The notes: a model not told the origin generated them from the sequence alone. Positions 20,516 to 31,578 are shown, counted from the first letter of the stretch. The stretch is 64,000 nucleotides of DNA from Axinella damicornis (GCA_963931865.1 OZ007518.1:557549-621548), one strand, 5' to 3'. Program-made: numbers and translations.

Positions 20516-23500
20516 GCAGTCATTCCAGTGTGGTACCAAACTGAATGCACCCACTCACATACACATTCACACACCCAACACACATTCACACACCACACCA
20601 GGTGTTGTCAGACACCCTGGAGGAGAAGCAAGCAGCAGTTGTCGATATCCAAGACCTGCAGAGATTCTCCGAGCAGAGGACGGAGAGAAGAAGAACGGAA
20701 CCAGCGACGTGGAGTCGAGGTGAGCAGTGTCACCTGCAGCCGAAAGCTGACAGGAAATGGGAGGGGAGGGAAGGAAAGTACGACCACATCAAACGAGTAA
20801 ATGCAAAGGAAATGAGGCCAGGAAAGGAGGGAGGGAATGAGGGAGAGAGGGGAGGGATGAGGGGAGGGAGGGAGGGGTGGGTGGGAGGGAGGGAGGGGGC
20901 GAGTGAGGGAGGGGGTGAGTGAGGGAGGGAGGGGTGGGTGAGGGAGGGGTGAAGGAGGGAGGGAAGGGTGAGGGAAGAAGGGAGGGATAGAGAGAGGGAG
21001 GGAGGGAGCAACATGTTAACACTATTTTGGTCTTCCATAGCACAGACTACATGTACCCTCCTTTGGGGATACACGGTGTCCTGCTTTAGCAGTACCAGCT
21101 GTCTCTTAGCAACCAGTCATCTCACCACCACCTCCCCTCATACATGTACCTGCAGGTGGAATGACGTCAACCAGCACTGGAACTCCTTGTGCAAGCTGCT
21201 AGCAGAGACTCTGTTGCGCCTCGAGGCAACGTATGCTGAAGTCCGCCATGTGTTGCAGATTACTGAAGAGGAGTTTGACTGGCTGGAGAGTTGTGAGCAC
21301 GCTGCACAAGTGCGCCGACCCACTCGAGGAGACTTGCAAATTGGGCAAGAAGAGATTGACACACACTATGTGAGCGGGCCACAGGGAATAAAGTCCTCCC
21401 TCCTTCTGCCCCTCCCTCCATCCCTCCCTCCCTCACTTCCTCCTCCCCTACTGCTCCTCCCTTCCTCCCTTAATTAATCCTCCCCATTTGCTTCTCCCTC
21501 CTTCCTCTTACCCATCCCCCCCCCCCCCCCCCCCCCCTGCATGCTGTGTGAGCAACCAATGCACCTCTCTCCTCCGTCCATCCTTCCCTCCCTTCCTCCC
21601 CTACCATCTCACTGCCTCCCTTCCCCTTTGCCGTCTCTCACTCCGTCTTGTTCCCTCTCCAGCAACTCTCCCAGGAAATACAGGAGCATCAGAAGGAGGC
21701 AGAGTTTATTCAGCAGACAGTGAACTTCCTAGTGGAACACTCCCACAAAGAGCGGAGGGAAGAGATAGAGCTGAGAGCAAAAGACTTCGTACAGTGGTAC
21801 CAGGTCCTCAGCTCGTCCGTGGACACCTATGTTAGCTGCATGCAGGATTCCATTCCAATCTGGAAGGAGTTTAGCGCCCACGGCCAGGGAATGCTTGAGT
21901 GGCTCAACCACATGCACGGGGAACTGGAATCGGATTACACCCAGCCCGGGAACGCGTTCGTGACCGAGAGGAGCCTGGGGAACACCGAGGTAGGGGGAGC
22001 AGGCTGATGTGGGATTTAGTATAGAAAAGTTGTCCAGGGCTCATGGTAATGTCCGGCCAACAGACATTTTCCGGTCAAACACTGGTAGTGTAGATGTATG
22101 AGCATATCCCAGAATGTCCAGACAATACGTCCACACATTCCTTTGAACTGATAGCAGCTTTTTTGTATATGGATATAATCTGGAGTCTGCACAATTGTTG
22201 TGATACCTCAATTCTTTTCGAGGTCCCTTCATCTGCATACAGAAGTCTGGGGAAAACTACATGACTGCACACTAGCCCCCCCCCCCCCCCCCCATCCACC
22301 TCATGTCACCTGACATCATTCGTGTGATGACTTTTCCTGTTTGCCACTAGCCTCATTCCCAGGTTCTCGTTCTTGAAAGCCTGGGAACGAGGCTAGTTTG
22401 CCATTAGCTCTATGGCAGCACAAAGCTAAGAATGGAAACAGGATATGAAGCTGGGAAAGGAAGTTGTCTTCCCTCCCTCTCAGCTCACACCCTCACTCTT
22501 TACACCTCCATCCTCACATTCCCACCTCACCTCCCACCCTCACACCTCACAACTCCACCCTCACACCCACCCTCACACCTCCCACCCTCACACCTCCCAC
22601 CCTCACACCCTCACACCTCCCAGGTACTCCTTCATGACATCCAGGACCACCAGGACGCGCTTGTGCTCCTGAGAACAGCTGTGAAGAGTCTTGCTTGGCT
22701 GTGCGGCCCTGAAGACCAAGCCTTTGTGCTGGGTCGGATGGGGGAGGTGGAAGGGGAGATGGGGGACGTGTCCGAGCAAACCAGTGGCCGGGTTGATGTG
22801 CTGGAGCAGAGACTGAAGAGCTGGCAGGTCAGTGTGCACTGAGGTGTATGGTGTACGTGTATAATATAGTAGTAGGGCTGATGTATAACAATACATGTAC
22901 TACTATACAATGTATTTGAGGGAGAATCATTGTAGTACTGATGAGTGATGACGTCAGGAGCCCATAACGAGAAGGAGCGTCCAACTTAGCATTATAGCAA
23001 CAGAACGTGTTCAGTCAAACAGCAGCAACCTAACTGTGCCCTTATTTGGAACCTCTTTATGTAATGAGCCGACCTTCCTGTACTCTAAGTACATGTACAT
23101 GTAGGTGTTGGCCCCCCCACTGGTTCGTGAGTGTGACTACAGTACAGATAACCCAGTTGCTGTATATGGTCAAGCACTAGCGCTATTGGACCAGACTTGT
23201 TCCGTAGTTGGACGTTCCTTCTCATTATGGCCTCCTGATGACGTATATAGTACATGTACGTCTGAGGGATAGCCATGATAGTACTGGTATAGCATCATGT
23301 GATGAAGATTCAACCATCAGGATAACCACCTGCATAATGTACTGTGATTTACGTGCATAACTCTGCATACCTCTGCATAACTCTGCGTACTTCCGCATAA
23401 CTCCGCATACCACTGCATAACTCTGCATAACTTTGCATACCTCTGCATAACTCCGCATACCTCTGCATAACTCTGCATACCTTTGCATAACTCCGCATAC

Positions 23501-23973
23501 CTGTGCATACTAGGTGTTTCCAGTTGAGGAGGCCAAGGTAGTGCAGGAGTTCCTGGAACAAGCAGAGGGGGAGGTGGAGGAGGAGTTGGCGGAGGATCTG
23601 AGTGCCGAAGAGCTCCTGCAGAAGTTGGAGCGTCTGGAGGCCCTCCACGAGATGCAGATGCACAATGAGGACAAGGTGGCAACCATCGACGAGTCGGCTG
23701 AGAGTGAGGACGTTAAGAAAGCACTGGAGAAGAACCCCGATATCTCCAAGGAGAGAAGCAACCTTCTGCAAGGTGGGAGACACGCACACGTTTGAAATCA
23801 TTACTATAGTCGCCACACAATAAGAGCTCTAAACCTGCCGGATGCCTGAACTCATAGTCACATGTGTGCATACGTACAATGATTGGTAGACGTGGGTGCA
23901 TGTGCTGTAGCACTTGACCCATCGCTCTCTCCGCGTCACGCTCGCTCTTTCTTCACTTGAGGGTAGACTGGAG

Positions 23974-24039
<66 letters not shown>

Positions 24040-24052
24040 TGTGTGTGTCTGT

Positions 24053-24106
<54 letters not shown>

Positions 24107-27100
24107 TGTGGTGTGTGTGTGTGTGCATGTGTGTGTGTGTGTGTGACCACTCCTCTGCCACCATGTTGGGTTGACGAGCACTCCTGCAGGTACTCTATTC
24201 ACTTTTCCACTTTCTCTTGCGTACAGGTGCTGTGTGAGGAGGTGGAGGAGAACGGAGAGAAGTTTGAGGCACTGAGCAGAGGGAGTCAGCAACACTTGTT
24301 TGGTGAGGAGGAGGAGGTTCAGAGAGTGGAGCTGAAGTTCAAGAAGGTTGAGCGAGGATGGCATTCAGTGAAGGAAGGTACGTTTGAATTCATTACTACA
24401 ACCACCTCCCACTTCTTTCACCATAAAGAAGGTTGAACAAGCGCTGCATTGCAGCCGGCCTGCAGTTAGTTTTGGCATGACAGCTGTCATATATACATGT
24501 ACTCAAGAACAGCTGTCATACAGGTACTCAAGAACAGCTGTCATACTCAAGAACTGTTACAGCTGTCATACTCAAGAACTATAGCCTTGTTCCCATGCAG
24601 GCCCACACGTGGGCCTGGTGACACTTGGCAAAATTCCTGTATGTGCACAGTCAGCATAACTGCGTAAGCGATGACATTCCTTACTTGGATGCAGTCGAAA
24701 TCACGCGGAAGGTAGCTGTTGGTGATGGGTAAGTAGAAAGTCCTTGCCAAGGAGCGACCATGCAGAGGTGAGTCTTGAAGGCTAGAACAGCCGTTTTATC
24801 GAACGACTACATTTTTCACGGAAATGGACGAACGTGATTCGCCTACCCGAAATCAAGACTGCTGAGCTCAGCACATATGGGAATTTTGCCAAGTGTCACC
24901 AGGCCCACTTTCGCGTTTCGCGTGTGGGCCTGGGAACGAGGCTACTCAAGAACAGCTGCCATACTCAAGAACTGGATGTAAACTGGTCGTACGTATTAGT
25001 CCGTATTCGTATGCGCCTGTAAGTGAGCTGTGCTTAGTAACGTGCAACTACCATAGTCCATATTCCAGTCACTGGTGATCAGGGAATGGAACCAGTTGGT
25101 GAGGTTCACGGTGCTCCTTATTCATCCTGAAGGTGTGAAGACATTGCCTGAAGCCATTCTGCCGTGGAAGGACCTGACTGACCGGTTTGATGAGTTGAGC
25201 ATCTGGTTGGACGAGCTAGAGGGGAGGGTGGAACGTGACCTCGTGAGGGTGGAGGAGGGGATGGAAGGGGGAAACCCCCTTGACCTCATTGTCAACATTA
25301 AGGTAGAGTTGAGCGTTTGTTATTCGAGACTCTACGTGTAACACTGGGATGCAGTAGCCTCTACCCCAGACGTCCATTTTCTTAGCTTGACCTTTGAACC
25401 TAGTGAAAGAAGCTGGAGATGGCCTAGTACTACTCCTACATCATCAGACTGCGAGGTGAACCTGAGCATGACTTACGTCGACTTGGTTTTCTAGTAACTA
25501 CGGCAACATGCCCACACAAAATGAAAGAGGCACAAAATGACTACTTTCTATAGCTACGGCACAGAAGTCAGCAAGTCAGATGCCAGCTGTGTTTTGATGA
25601 GAAGTTCAAGGACCAACGGCACCAGATTCCTAGCGAGTTATTGTTGACTTTTACAGTACGGAAGTGGACCACTGGAGGCATGATCAGGTATGGAGCTCCG
25701 TGTACCACTGGAGGCATCGGGTATATATGGAGCTCCTGGTTGTAGTGGGTAGCTCCAATAGCTTACCAAGCACTTAGCACATCTGGGTATGTGCTAGAGC
25801 TTACCACCACATCACTGCTCACAAGAAAGTTGCCACTTGCATACCTCGCATACAACATGATCGAGTCCACCTTGCAGTTTGATGATGTAGGAGTGGTGCG
25901 TACCAGCCATTTATACTTGTGCGGTTCTAAGGTCACATATGCGGCAGTCAGGAAGCAAAGGGAGATGGCCTGGGAACACGTCTAGTGTCCAGTACCAAAT
26001 TCAGTAATGATAATTCTTGAAATGAGACAGAATTCATTGCCTAGACCTTGTACCTACTGCTGTGCAGGACCACCTCCTGAAGCTCAACCAGCAGGCGCCC
26101 AAGTTGCAAGATCTACTGGAGCGGGCAACTTCCCTGCTGACCTCTGACCTCTGCCAGCAGTACCACCCCGCCCATGATCTTAGAGAGCAGTGCAGGGAGA
26201 TGGAGGGAAAATGGAGGAAGCTTGAGGAGAAATTGCAGTTGGCGTTGGAAGACGTGGAGGAGAAGGTAGGAGGTCCTGTGACTTCTTATGCTCTATACTA
26301 GCTGATGGTTCACAACAAACTTATCACAAGCGTTTCAAGCACACTTCGTTCGTCTTCCTGAAATTCTTTGTGAACTAGTGCCTAGTATAGAGCATAAGTG
26401 TACCTAGCCACACTGAGCTTAGTCTCGTGCCCAGACCCCACCCCTCGCGGGAAAGAGGGTCTGGCGACTTTGCGCTGAAGCCTCGGTCTTCATTAAAAAT
26501 TCATACTTCTTAGGCAGGAATTTCAGACTGCCAATGAAATCATAGAGAATTCAATTTTGTCTTTATTAGGAGCGAGAAGTTGTAGAAAATTCAAATTTCT
26601 CTTGCAATTACGTATATCATTTCACGCGTAGGACTTCCGGTTCTGTCCGGTTTCAGGCGGTTAGCTGAGCTATGAATATTCAATGAAGACCGAGAATGTT
26701 GCTGAAAGTCACCAGACGGATATTCCGTACACGTTTCCGGCTGGGCACGAGACTACACTGAGCTCTGTATGCAGAGGCCAGGGTGGCTAGTACTAGGATC
26801 ACATGATGTCAGTGTACGGTCATAATTATGATGTCAGTGTGTGGTCATATGATGTCAGTGTACGGTCATGTGATCTCTCTTTTGGGGATTGTGTAAGGTG
26901 TTGTGTACATGCTGACCTTGCGGTCACCTTGCAGCAGCAGCATACCTTGAACTCGAATTCAATTGCTTGTTAGCTCAACACAGTTGATTCCTATGCTGCA
27001 ACCACTGAGAAACAGCAGGCTAGTGCAGCAGGTAGGAGGAACTCACTTTCAGGGTTTTACTCGATCATGGATAGACTCTGATTGCATCCACCAGCTCGTA

Positions 27101-27826
27101 CCGTACAGCTAGCAGGAGTCCCAGGTTGCTTCGTAGGTGACTAGCTAACGGTTCACCAGCAATCATATATGTGGATGCAATGTCACACACTGCATTGTTT
27201 GAGGGTTAAAATTTAGCTATAATATTGAGCTACCAGCAATGTGGTTGCATGTTCAATGGATTTCAGGAAACGGTGATGCAATGGCTCATACATTTAGACC
27301 ACTAAAGTTAATACCTACCAGGGTTTCATTTAGGGGGGCAGGAGGGGGCACTTGACCCCCCTTGAGTCTTTGCTGCCCCCCCTGAAAGATACCCAAGAAG
27401 TAATACATGATAAGCGTATACAAGGCAACTCATGCCTACCTACAATTTTGTCCCCCCTCAAACGATTTCCTAAATGAAACACTGCCTACCTAATCTGCTA
27501 TATGCCCAACCTGCTAAATTTGCTGTTATCACCTTTATTAATAATAACAGGCTGCCAGATGGAAGGCTGAAGCCATCTACAGCATGAGAGAAGTCAAATT
27601 GATGGAGCATCGCATGGGAACTATGACAACACAGATCGAAGAGCAAGAAACGCTAATAGAACAACTCCAGGCAAAGCTGGCAGATGCAACAAACCTGGAC
27701 AGCAAGCCGAGGAGCCATGGCCTGTTCTCCCTCCCCACCTTCGTCTCCCTCCTGTGTGTCCTGGCAGCTGTACTGGTACTCTACCTCTTCCTGGCCATCG
27801 AGCCCCCAGCAGTAAAGCCCTTTTAG
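11780..27826 (+). CDS. Spectrin-repeat tail-anchored protein (5' partial)
   Basis: Recognisable exons are 11780-11991, 12272-12616, 14070-14199, 14477-14745, 15101-15278, 15657-about 15752 or 15786, about 19464-19714, 20057-20373, 20602-20719, 21156-21369, 21663-21989, 22624-22827, 23514-23772, 24227-24377, 25069-25302, 26068-26265 and 27551-27826. Together they give roughly 1,250 residues, or ten or so spectrin repeats; typical segments are RLQLFIEWWVEYCSNHGDVV and RWDTLSSRLSVQVTRLETEA. The last exon holds a membrane anchor ending EPPAVKPF. The role is probably cytoskeletal linkage to an internal membrane, nesprin-like in layout. Exons 20057-20373 and 20602-20719 each need one extra base to stay in frame. 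Phase mismatches after 23,772 and 24,377 suggest missed small exons, and the assembly gap interrupts an intron. The start lies outside, or was lost at, the junction near 11,780. Confidence 0.68.
11992..12271 (+). repeat. CA-rich intron
   Basis: The intron contains cacacac runs at about 12,130-12,270 and reads through into the acceptor cactcacag before the exon at 12,272. Two phase-0 donors are possible upstream, gtgtac at 11,992 or gtacgt at 11,998. Confidence 0.55.
12563..13020 (+). repeat. Tandem duplication of an exon end with splice-like borders
   Basis: The last 54 bases of the exon ending at 12,616 (coding IPQRASDETVLHHKTQLQ) recur at 12,701-12,754 and 12,847-12,900, with a degenerate fourth copy at 12,981-13,017. 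Each copy is preceded by gtgtgtgcag (a usable acceptor) and followed by gtgtgtactgggagg (a usable donor), separated by G-rich spacers. In copy 1 the gtgtgtgtgcag is coding (VCVQ); in the later copies it reads as a 3' splice site. The unit is 18 codons, phase 0 to 0. Confidence 0.75.
13228..13515. mobile_element. Foldback element, copy 1
   Basis: The left arm contains gatatgaagc, attgtggtcagcat and gctttcaaatgatgtcc. The right arm contains the reverse complements (gacatcattgg, atgctgatcacaatgg, gcttcatatct). Two more copies occur at 13,570-13,860 and 48,434-48,735. No coding capacity is seen. Confidence 0.6.
13570..13860. mobile_element. Foldback element, copy 2
   Basis: This has the same inverted-repeat structure as 13,228-13,515 and directly follows it in the same intron, separated by about 55 bases. 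The tandem arrangement points to local duplication or repeated insertion. Confidence 0.6.
13917..14068 (+). repeat. C/A-rich simple repeats before an acceptor
   Basis: The unit catgcacaccacaccccct is repeated about three times, followed by CA repeats and attacattacattacacag, which is the acceptor for the exon at 14,070. Confidence 0.6.
14796..15100 (+). repeat. (CA)n microsatellite intron
   Basis: About 300 bases are dominated by CA and ACATGC units between the donor at 14,746 and the acceptor at 15,100 (cacaacag). Long open frames through it on both strands are repeat artefacts. Confidence 0.85.
15379..15656 (+). repeat. (CCCT)n microsatellite serving as polypyrimidine tract
   Basis: About 270 bases of CCCT/CTCC repeats end in cccctcccag, the acceptor of the exon at 15,657. 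The sense strand is pyrimidine-rich, as in the other simple-repeat introns of the window. Confidence 0.85.
15950..16185 (+). repeat. Direct repeat left of the transposon nest and gap
   Basis: The CT-rich tract followed by tcatccaccccatctctata and gattttgtaaacattctatt recurs at 18,858-19,206 on the other side of the gap. Only the right copy continues without interruption into atgcaggactctcag. This fits a haplotype switch across the scaffold gap, or a duplication flanking the insertion. Confidence 0.65.
16449..18173 (-). mobile_element. Composite foldback element, inverted copy
   Basis: This matches 59,580-60,718 in reverse. One end has a motif around agactcggtagagtctat and gtagggatac. The other end is a foldback whose arms begin aacaagtagtaaaaacat and contain gtagggataccagaacgg. 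An internal 60-70 residue open frame (FARNSSIF..PPSLHQAA) is shared with the copies at 60,331 and 62,158, but it is not recognisable as a protein family. Confidence 0.55.
17557..18137. mobile_element. 581-bp MITE with 8-bp target duplication
   Basis: The termini GGGCGTTACTAAAACCCGG and its complement extend into inverted repeats of about 100 bp built from gggacgggacgg. The flanks carry CATCCTGC at 17,549-17,556 and 18,138-18,145. It lies inside the right arm of the composite foldback, so it is the youngest layer of the nest. Confidence 0.78.
18658..18857. other. Assembly gap (200 N)
   Basis: Exactly 200 N separate two contigs. The round length marks a scaffold gap of nominal or estimated size. 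The right end of the TTAA-family element is expected here. Confidence 0.98.
18858..19206 (+). repeat. Pyrimidine-rich tract, second copy of the 15,950-16,185 repeat
   Basis: Repeats of ccctctccttcctgttcc lead into the shared tcatccaccccatctctata block. A CT-rich tract with tctatctatc follows to 19,386, where a cacag acceptor and a short in-frame stretch (TLDEDILNHKKAP) resemble the start of the next exon (GDEILNHSRQ), possibly a duplicated exon start. Confidence 0.6.
19715..20056 (+). other. Intron between two spectrin exons
   Basis: Donor gtgagt and acceptor tctgtag bound it. It includes a single tagcctcgttcccaggccc arm near 19,820, a likely remnant of a hairpin element. Nothing else is recognised. 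Confidence 0.6.
20374..20601 (+). repeat. Intron with a G30 homopolymer
   Basis: A run of about 30 G at 20,483-20,512 is followed by CA-rich sequence before the acceptor cacaccag. Homopolymers of this length are error-prone in assembly and may relate to the one-base frame breaks in the neighbouring exons. Confidence 0.75.
20760..21155 (+). repeat. Purine-rich GGGA repeat intron
   Basis: ggagggaggg repeats run from about 20,760 to 21,005; the intron ends at tacctgcag before the exon at 21,156. This is the exception to the pyrimidine-rich sense-strand pattern of other introns. Confidence 0.7.
21370..21662 (+). repeat. Pyrimidine-rich intron with a C homopolymer
   Basis: ccctcc repeats and a run of about 27 C near 21,510-21,537 precede the acceptor ccctctccag before the exon at 21,663. 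Confidence 0.75.
21990..22623 (+). other. Intron with micro-hairpin and C-rich repeats
   Basis: It contains a C run near 22,266-22,293, a 48-bp hairpin element at 22,348-22,395, and caccctcacacctccca repeats at about 22,490-22,620 that run into the acceptor before 22,624. Confidence 0.65.
22348..22395. mobile_element. 48-bp micro-hairpin element
   Basis: The ends are TAGCCTCATTCCCAGG and CCTGGGAACGAGGCTA. The flanks GTTTGCCAC (22,339-22,347) and GTTTGCCAT (22,396-22,404) match at 8 of 9 positions, consistent with a 9-bp target duplication. Confidence 0.75.
22828..23513 (+). other. Intron ending in an 11-bp repeat
   Basis: The first 500 bases are unremarkable. From about 23,345 to 23,510 an 11-bp motif (ctctgcataac with variants) is repeated about 15 times and leads to the acceptor catactag before 23,514. 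Confidence 0.7.
23773..24226 (+). repeat. (GT)n microsatellite intron
   Basis: GT repeats run from about 23,974 to 24,145, interrupted by gtgtctgtggtg units. Phase arithmetic between the exons ending at 23,772 and starting at 24,227 does not close, so a small unseen exon may lie here. Confidence 0.6.
24378..25068 (+). other. Intron with tandem 19-20 bp repeats and a hairpin element
   Basis: actcaagaacagctgtcata-type repeats lie at about 24,490-24,580 and again after 24,945. Between them is a hairpin element (24,582-24,944). Confidence 0.6.
24582..24944. mobile_element. 363-bp hairpin element, TAGCCTNG family
   Basis: The left arm runs tagccttgttcccatgcagg to gacacttggcaaaattcc. The right arm is its reverse complement and ends ctgggaacgaggcta. 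CTCAAGAAC on both sides is a possible 9-bp target duplication, although the surrounding repeats contain the same word. Confidence 0.7.
25303..26067 (+). other. Intron carrying the left edge of duplication copy B
   Basis: From about 25,854 the sequence matches copy A from about 40 onward. Before that it is unique in the window. Direct repetition of ctggaggcat near 25,670-25,720 is the only pattern noted. Confidence 0.5.
26068..27826 (+). CDS. Last two exons of the spectrin-repeat gene (membrane anchor), copy B
   Basis: Exons 26,068-26,265 (66 codons) and 27,551-27,826 (91 codons plus TAG) end the gene that starts left of 11,780. They join in phase 0 to the exon ending at 25,302. Compared with copy A there are few changes (KQQAPQ to NQQAPK; EQLKAK to EQLQAK); the membrane span and the EPPAVKPF tail are identical, arguing for constraint on the anchor. 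Confidence 0.75.
26420..26755. mobile_element. 336-bp hairpin element with 9-bp target duplication
   Basis: The termini TAGTCTCGTGCCCAGACC and GGCTGGGCACGAGACTA are flanked by CACTGAGCT at 26,411-26,419 and 26,756-26,764. Copy A has an uninterrupted cctagccacactgagct at the same place. A 9-bp duplication points to the Mutator-like superfamily. Confidence 0.82.
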
Positions 27827-28850
27827 ATTGACCGTCTCCTTTATAGACACTTTCAAAGTTTATAGCCTCCTTATTGTAGAACTCTCCTCAGCTGCTTGTA
27901 CTGTCACATGATCTACTGTACTGTCACATGACCCACTGTATGGTCACATGATCCACTGAACGGTCACATGACCCACTGTACTGTCACATGATCCACTGTA
28001 CTGTCACATGACCCACTGTACTGTCACATGGTTTGTAACTCATCCAAACCTTGGTCACTACTATCTTCTACCCCATGGCTTTCATGTTATCACAGCCTCT
28101 TTCCTATCAGCAGACACCAGTATATTCTTCTACCCCTAGTACCAGTTCATGTGTACTGTCACATGATCCATGTGTACTGTCACATGATCCATTGTACTGT
28201 CACATGATTCATTCAGCTATTACTGTTAGCAAATACCAGTGTAATTCCTCTACCTCCAGTACGAGTTCACCCAATTGAACTTACTACTACTGAAAGTCCT
28301 ACATTGATGGTAGCCACTGAACAGTTCCCATGTCCTGTTCCAAGTGTTTGTTCAGGGACTACAATATAATTATTATGCTAATGAGCTAGTGATTTTAATG
28401 TCACATGAGCAAGATCCATGCAACCGGAGGATCAATGATATGGAGCAAAGTCTGCAAGCAAGGTGTCGTCATATATAACCGATAGTCCAGAGATACCAGG
28501 TATCAGGAAGTTTGGCATCAATCCTTGGCCCAATTGTTTCACTCCGACAAGGAACAGTGGGCCTACTGAAGTTTTGGTAGATTAGTACATCATAGTCGGT
28601 ACGTGGTGTTGGGGATAATGGTTGTCATCAATAATTCATTGTGCTGTGTTATGGCATCACTTTTGGCCCCTTGGTAACGAAGTAATCAATGCCTCAGCTC
28701 ATTGAATATTTGTGATGTATAGTCATCGCCTAACCGCCGGCGCGCCCCTTACGGCGATTAGAAACTGCATGTTTGCTCACTAATTGTAGCTGCAATAACA
28801 ACTGTACGGTCAAGCACGTCACAGGTAACCCTGTTCATAACTCCAGTTTC
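27827..28850. other. 3' UTR and spacer, copy B
   Basis: The tgtcacatgat motif is expanded here to seven or more units at 27,898-28,030, with further units to 28,215. The remainder matches copies A and C with indels. No gene seen. Confidence 0.6.
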
Positions 28851-30160
28851 TACGGAAGCCGAGAAGGGCCATTCCATTCTGCCGTTCTACCATTCTGCCG
28901 TTCTACCATTCTGCCGTTCTACCATTCTGCTTTTCTGCCATTCTGCTTTTCTGCCGTTCTGCTATTCTGCTGTACGTTCTGAGGTAGGTAGACGTGACTG
29001 CACGTGCGCATCAACAGATGCGCGCGCGTAATTGTAAGTTCGGTCAGCGGAGTATGCATTAGCTAACGGTGACATTGCAAGAATGCTGTGTAACTGTGAC
29101 TGACTTAGCTAGCTAACTACCAGCTAAATCCAGTCCAGGTTATCTATACTTGTTATATTATCAAAACTAATCAAAATGTTTCTTCATCCACCAAGGTACA
29201 TCAACTCCTTTCAGTAACCAATGTGGATAGATCGTCAAGAAATTGAAAGTGATCATGACCACCATGATACAGATATAATCAATGCATTATAGGAAAGCCT
29301 TATTAAGTTAGCTAAGTCAAAGTCCTTTTGAGGTTTATTAGCTAGCTACATACAAACCAATAGAGTGAAGTTCTAGTTGTGGTAATGTTCTGAGTGTGAA
29401 GTGGCGCCTGGCAGGCTTGTAATACTATGGAAGGGGGATGTAACTGAGAATGACCATTCATTCAGCCACATTTTTCAATCCTGCCATTCTTCCTTACTGC
29501 CGTTCTTCCTTACTGCCATTCTTCACAACTGCCGCTCTTCCTTACTGCCGTTCTTCCTTACTGCCATTCTTCACAACTGCCATTCTTCCTTACTGCTGTT
29601 CTTCCTTCCTGCTATTCTGGCATCTTACGGTTGCTATAAGCTTAATGATTGGTCTGTAGCTATATAGTTGCTAATCGGATGATCACCTGCATTTCGACCT
29701 TCTCCTTCGTCAGAAACACCAGTAGCGCTGGACGAACCAATTGCAGATTCTATATCGCTCCCAGCTGTACCGTCCATCGTTTCACTTGTACCTACCTGTA
29801 CTTAGACACACGATTAGCTAGCTACACGATATAGCTACAGCGTTCTTGCAATGTCACCGCAGGACTCCCTGGCAGATCATCCTATGGCTGAGCCTGAAGG
29901 GACTACCTTATGGACGTTGAAAATTAAAATCTACTAACTACTAGATACTTATATTACTACCGTCATTTGTAAGAACGCTGCAATTACGCGCATTGCGCAA
30001 CGATATTGGCGATTGTTCAAGATGCGCACGTGCAGTCACGTGCTACCTCAGAATAGCGCTATAGCAGAACGGCAGCCTTGGCAGAACGGCAGAATAGCAC
30101 AATGGCAGAACGGCAGAACGGCAAAACGGCAGAATGGAATGGCCCTTCTCGGCTTCCGTA
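28851..30160. mobile_element. 1,310-bp foldback transposon, first copy
   Basis: It begins TACGGAAGCCGAGAAGGGCC and ends with the exact reverse complement. The arms continue as arrays of attctgccgttctacc-type units. AGTTTC flanks it at 28,845-28,850 and 30,161-30,166. Copy C keeps the uninterrupted site near 52,690 (gtttccctgccatcaag). Internal arrays of cttccttactgcc lie at 29,480-29,610. No transposase frame is present, so it is non-autonomous. Confidence 0.8.
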
Positions 30161-30261
30161 AGTTTCCCTGCCATCAAGCCCTGGCTGGGGAAACCAGGCC
30201 ATCTCCCACCCACTCATCATCACAGCACGGGGAGTCCACAAACCTCGTTTCTTCTGTCTTG

Positions 30262-31536
30262 TACGGAAGCCGAGAAGGGCCATTCCATTCTGCCGTTCTA
30301 CCATTCTGCCGTTCTACCATTCTGCCGTTCTACCATTCTGCTTTTCTGCCATTCTGCTTTTCTGCCGTTCTGCCGTACGTTCTGAGGTAGACGTGACTGC
30401 ACGTGCGCATCAACAGATGCGCGCGCGTAATTGTAAGTTCGGTCAGCGGAGTATGCATTAGCTAACGGTGACATTGCAAGAATGCTGTGTAACTGTGACT
30501 GACTTAGCTAGCTAACTACCAGCTAAATGCAGTCCAGGTTATCTATACTTATTATATTATCAAAACTAATCAAACTTCATCCACCAAATTGAAAGTGATC
30601 ATGACCACCGTGATACAGATATAATCAATGCATTATAGGAAAGACTTATTAAGTTAGCTAAGTCAAAGTCCTTTTGAGGTTTATTAGCTAGCTACATACA
30701 AACCAATAGAGTGAAGTTCTAGTTGTGGTAATGTTCTGAGTGTGAAGTGGCAGGCTTGTAATACTATGGAAGGGGGATGTAACTGAGAATGACCATTCAT
30801 TCAGCCACATTTTTCAATCCTGCCACTCTTCCTTACTGCCATTCTTCCTTACTGCCATTCTTCACAACTGCCACTCTTCCTTACTGCCGTTCTTCCTTAC
30901 TGCCATTCTTCACAACTGCCACTCTTCCTTACTGCCGTTCTTCCTTACTGCCATTCTTCACAACTGCCATTCTTCCTTACTGCTGTTCTTCCTTCCTGCT
31001 ATTCTGGCATCTTACGGTTGCTATAAGCTTAATGATTGGTCTGTAGCTATATAGTTGCTAATCGGACCTGCATTTCGACCTTCTCCTTCGTCAGAAACAC
31101 CAGTAGCGCTGGACGAACCAATTCCATCGCTCCCAGCTGTACCGTCCATCGTTTCACTTGTACCTACCTGTACTTAGACACACGATTAGCTAGCTACACG
31201 ATATAGCTACAGCGTTCTTGCAATGTCACCGCAGGACTCCCTGGCAGATCAGCCTATGGCTGAGCCTGAAGGGACTACCTTATGGCCGTTGAAAATTAAA
31301 ATCTACTAACTACTAGCTACTTATATTACTACCGTCATTTGTAAGAACGCTGCAATTACGTGCATTGCGCATCGATCGTAGACTAGACTATGTTCAAGAT
31401 GCGCACGTGCAGTCACGTGCTACCTCAGAATAGCGCTATAGCAGAACGGCAGAATGGCAGAACGGCAGAATAGCACAATGGCAGAACGGCAGAACAGCAA
31501 AACGGCAGAATGGAATGGCCCTTCTCGGCTTCCGTA
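30262..31536. mobile_element. 1,275-bp foldback transposon, second copy
   Basis: This is the same family as the previous element and nearly identical internally, starting only 101 bases after it. GTCTTG flanks it at 30,256-30,261 and 31,537-31,542, again a 6-bp duplication. The internal cttccttactgcc array is longer here. Both elements are absent from copies A and C. Confidence 0.8.
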
Positions 31537-31578
31537 GTCTTGTGCGCACAGTTATGCAGCTCTAGATCTCAGCTACGC

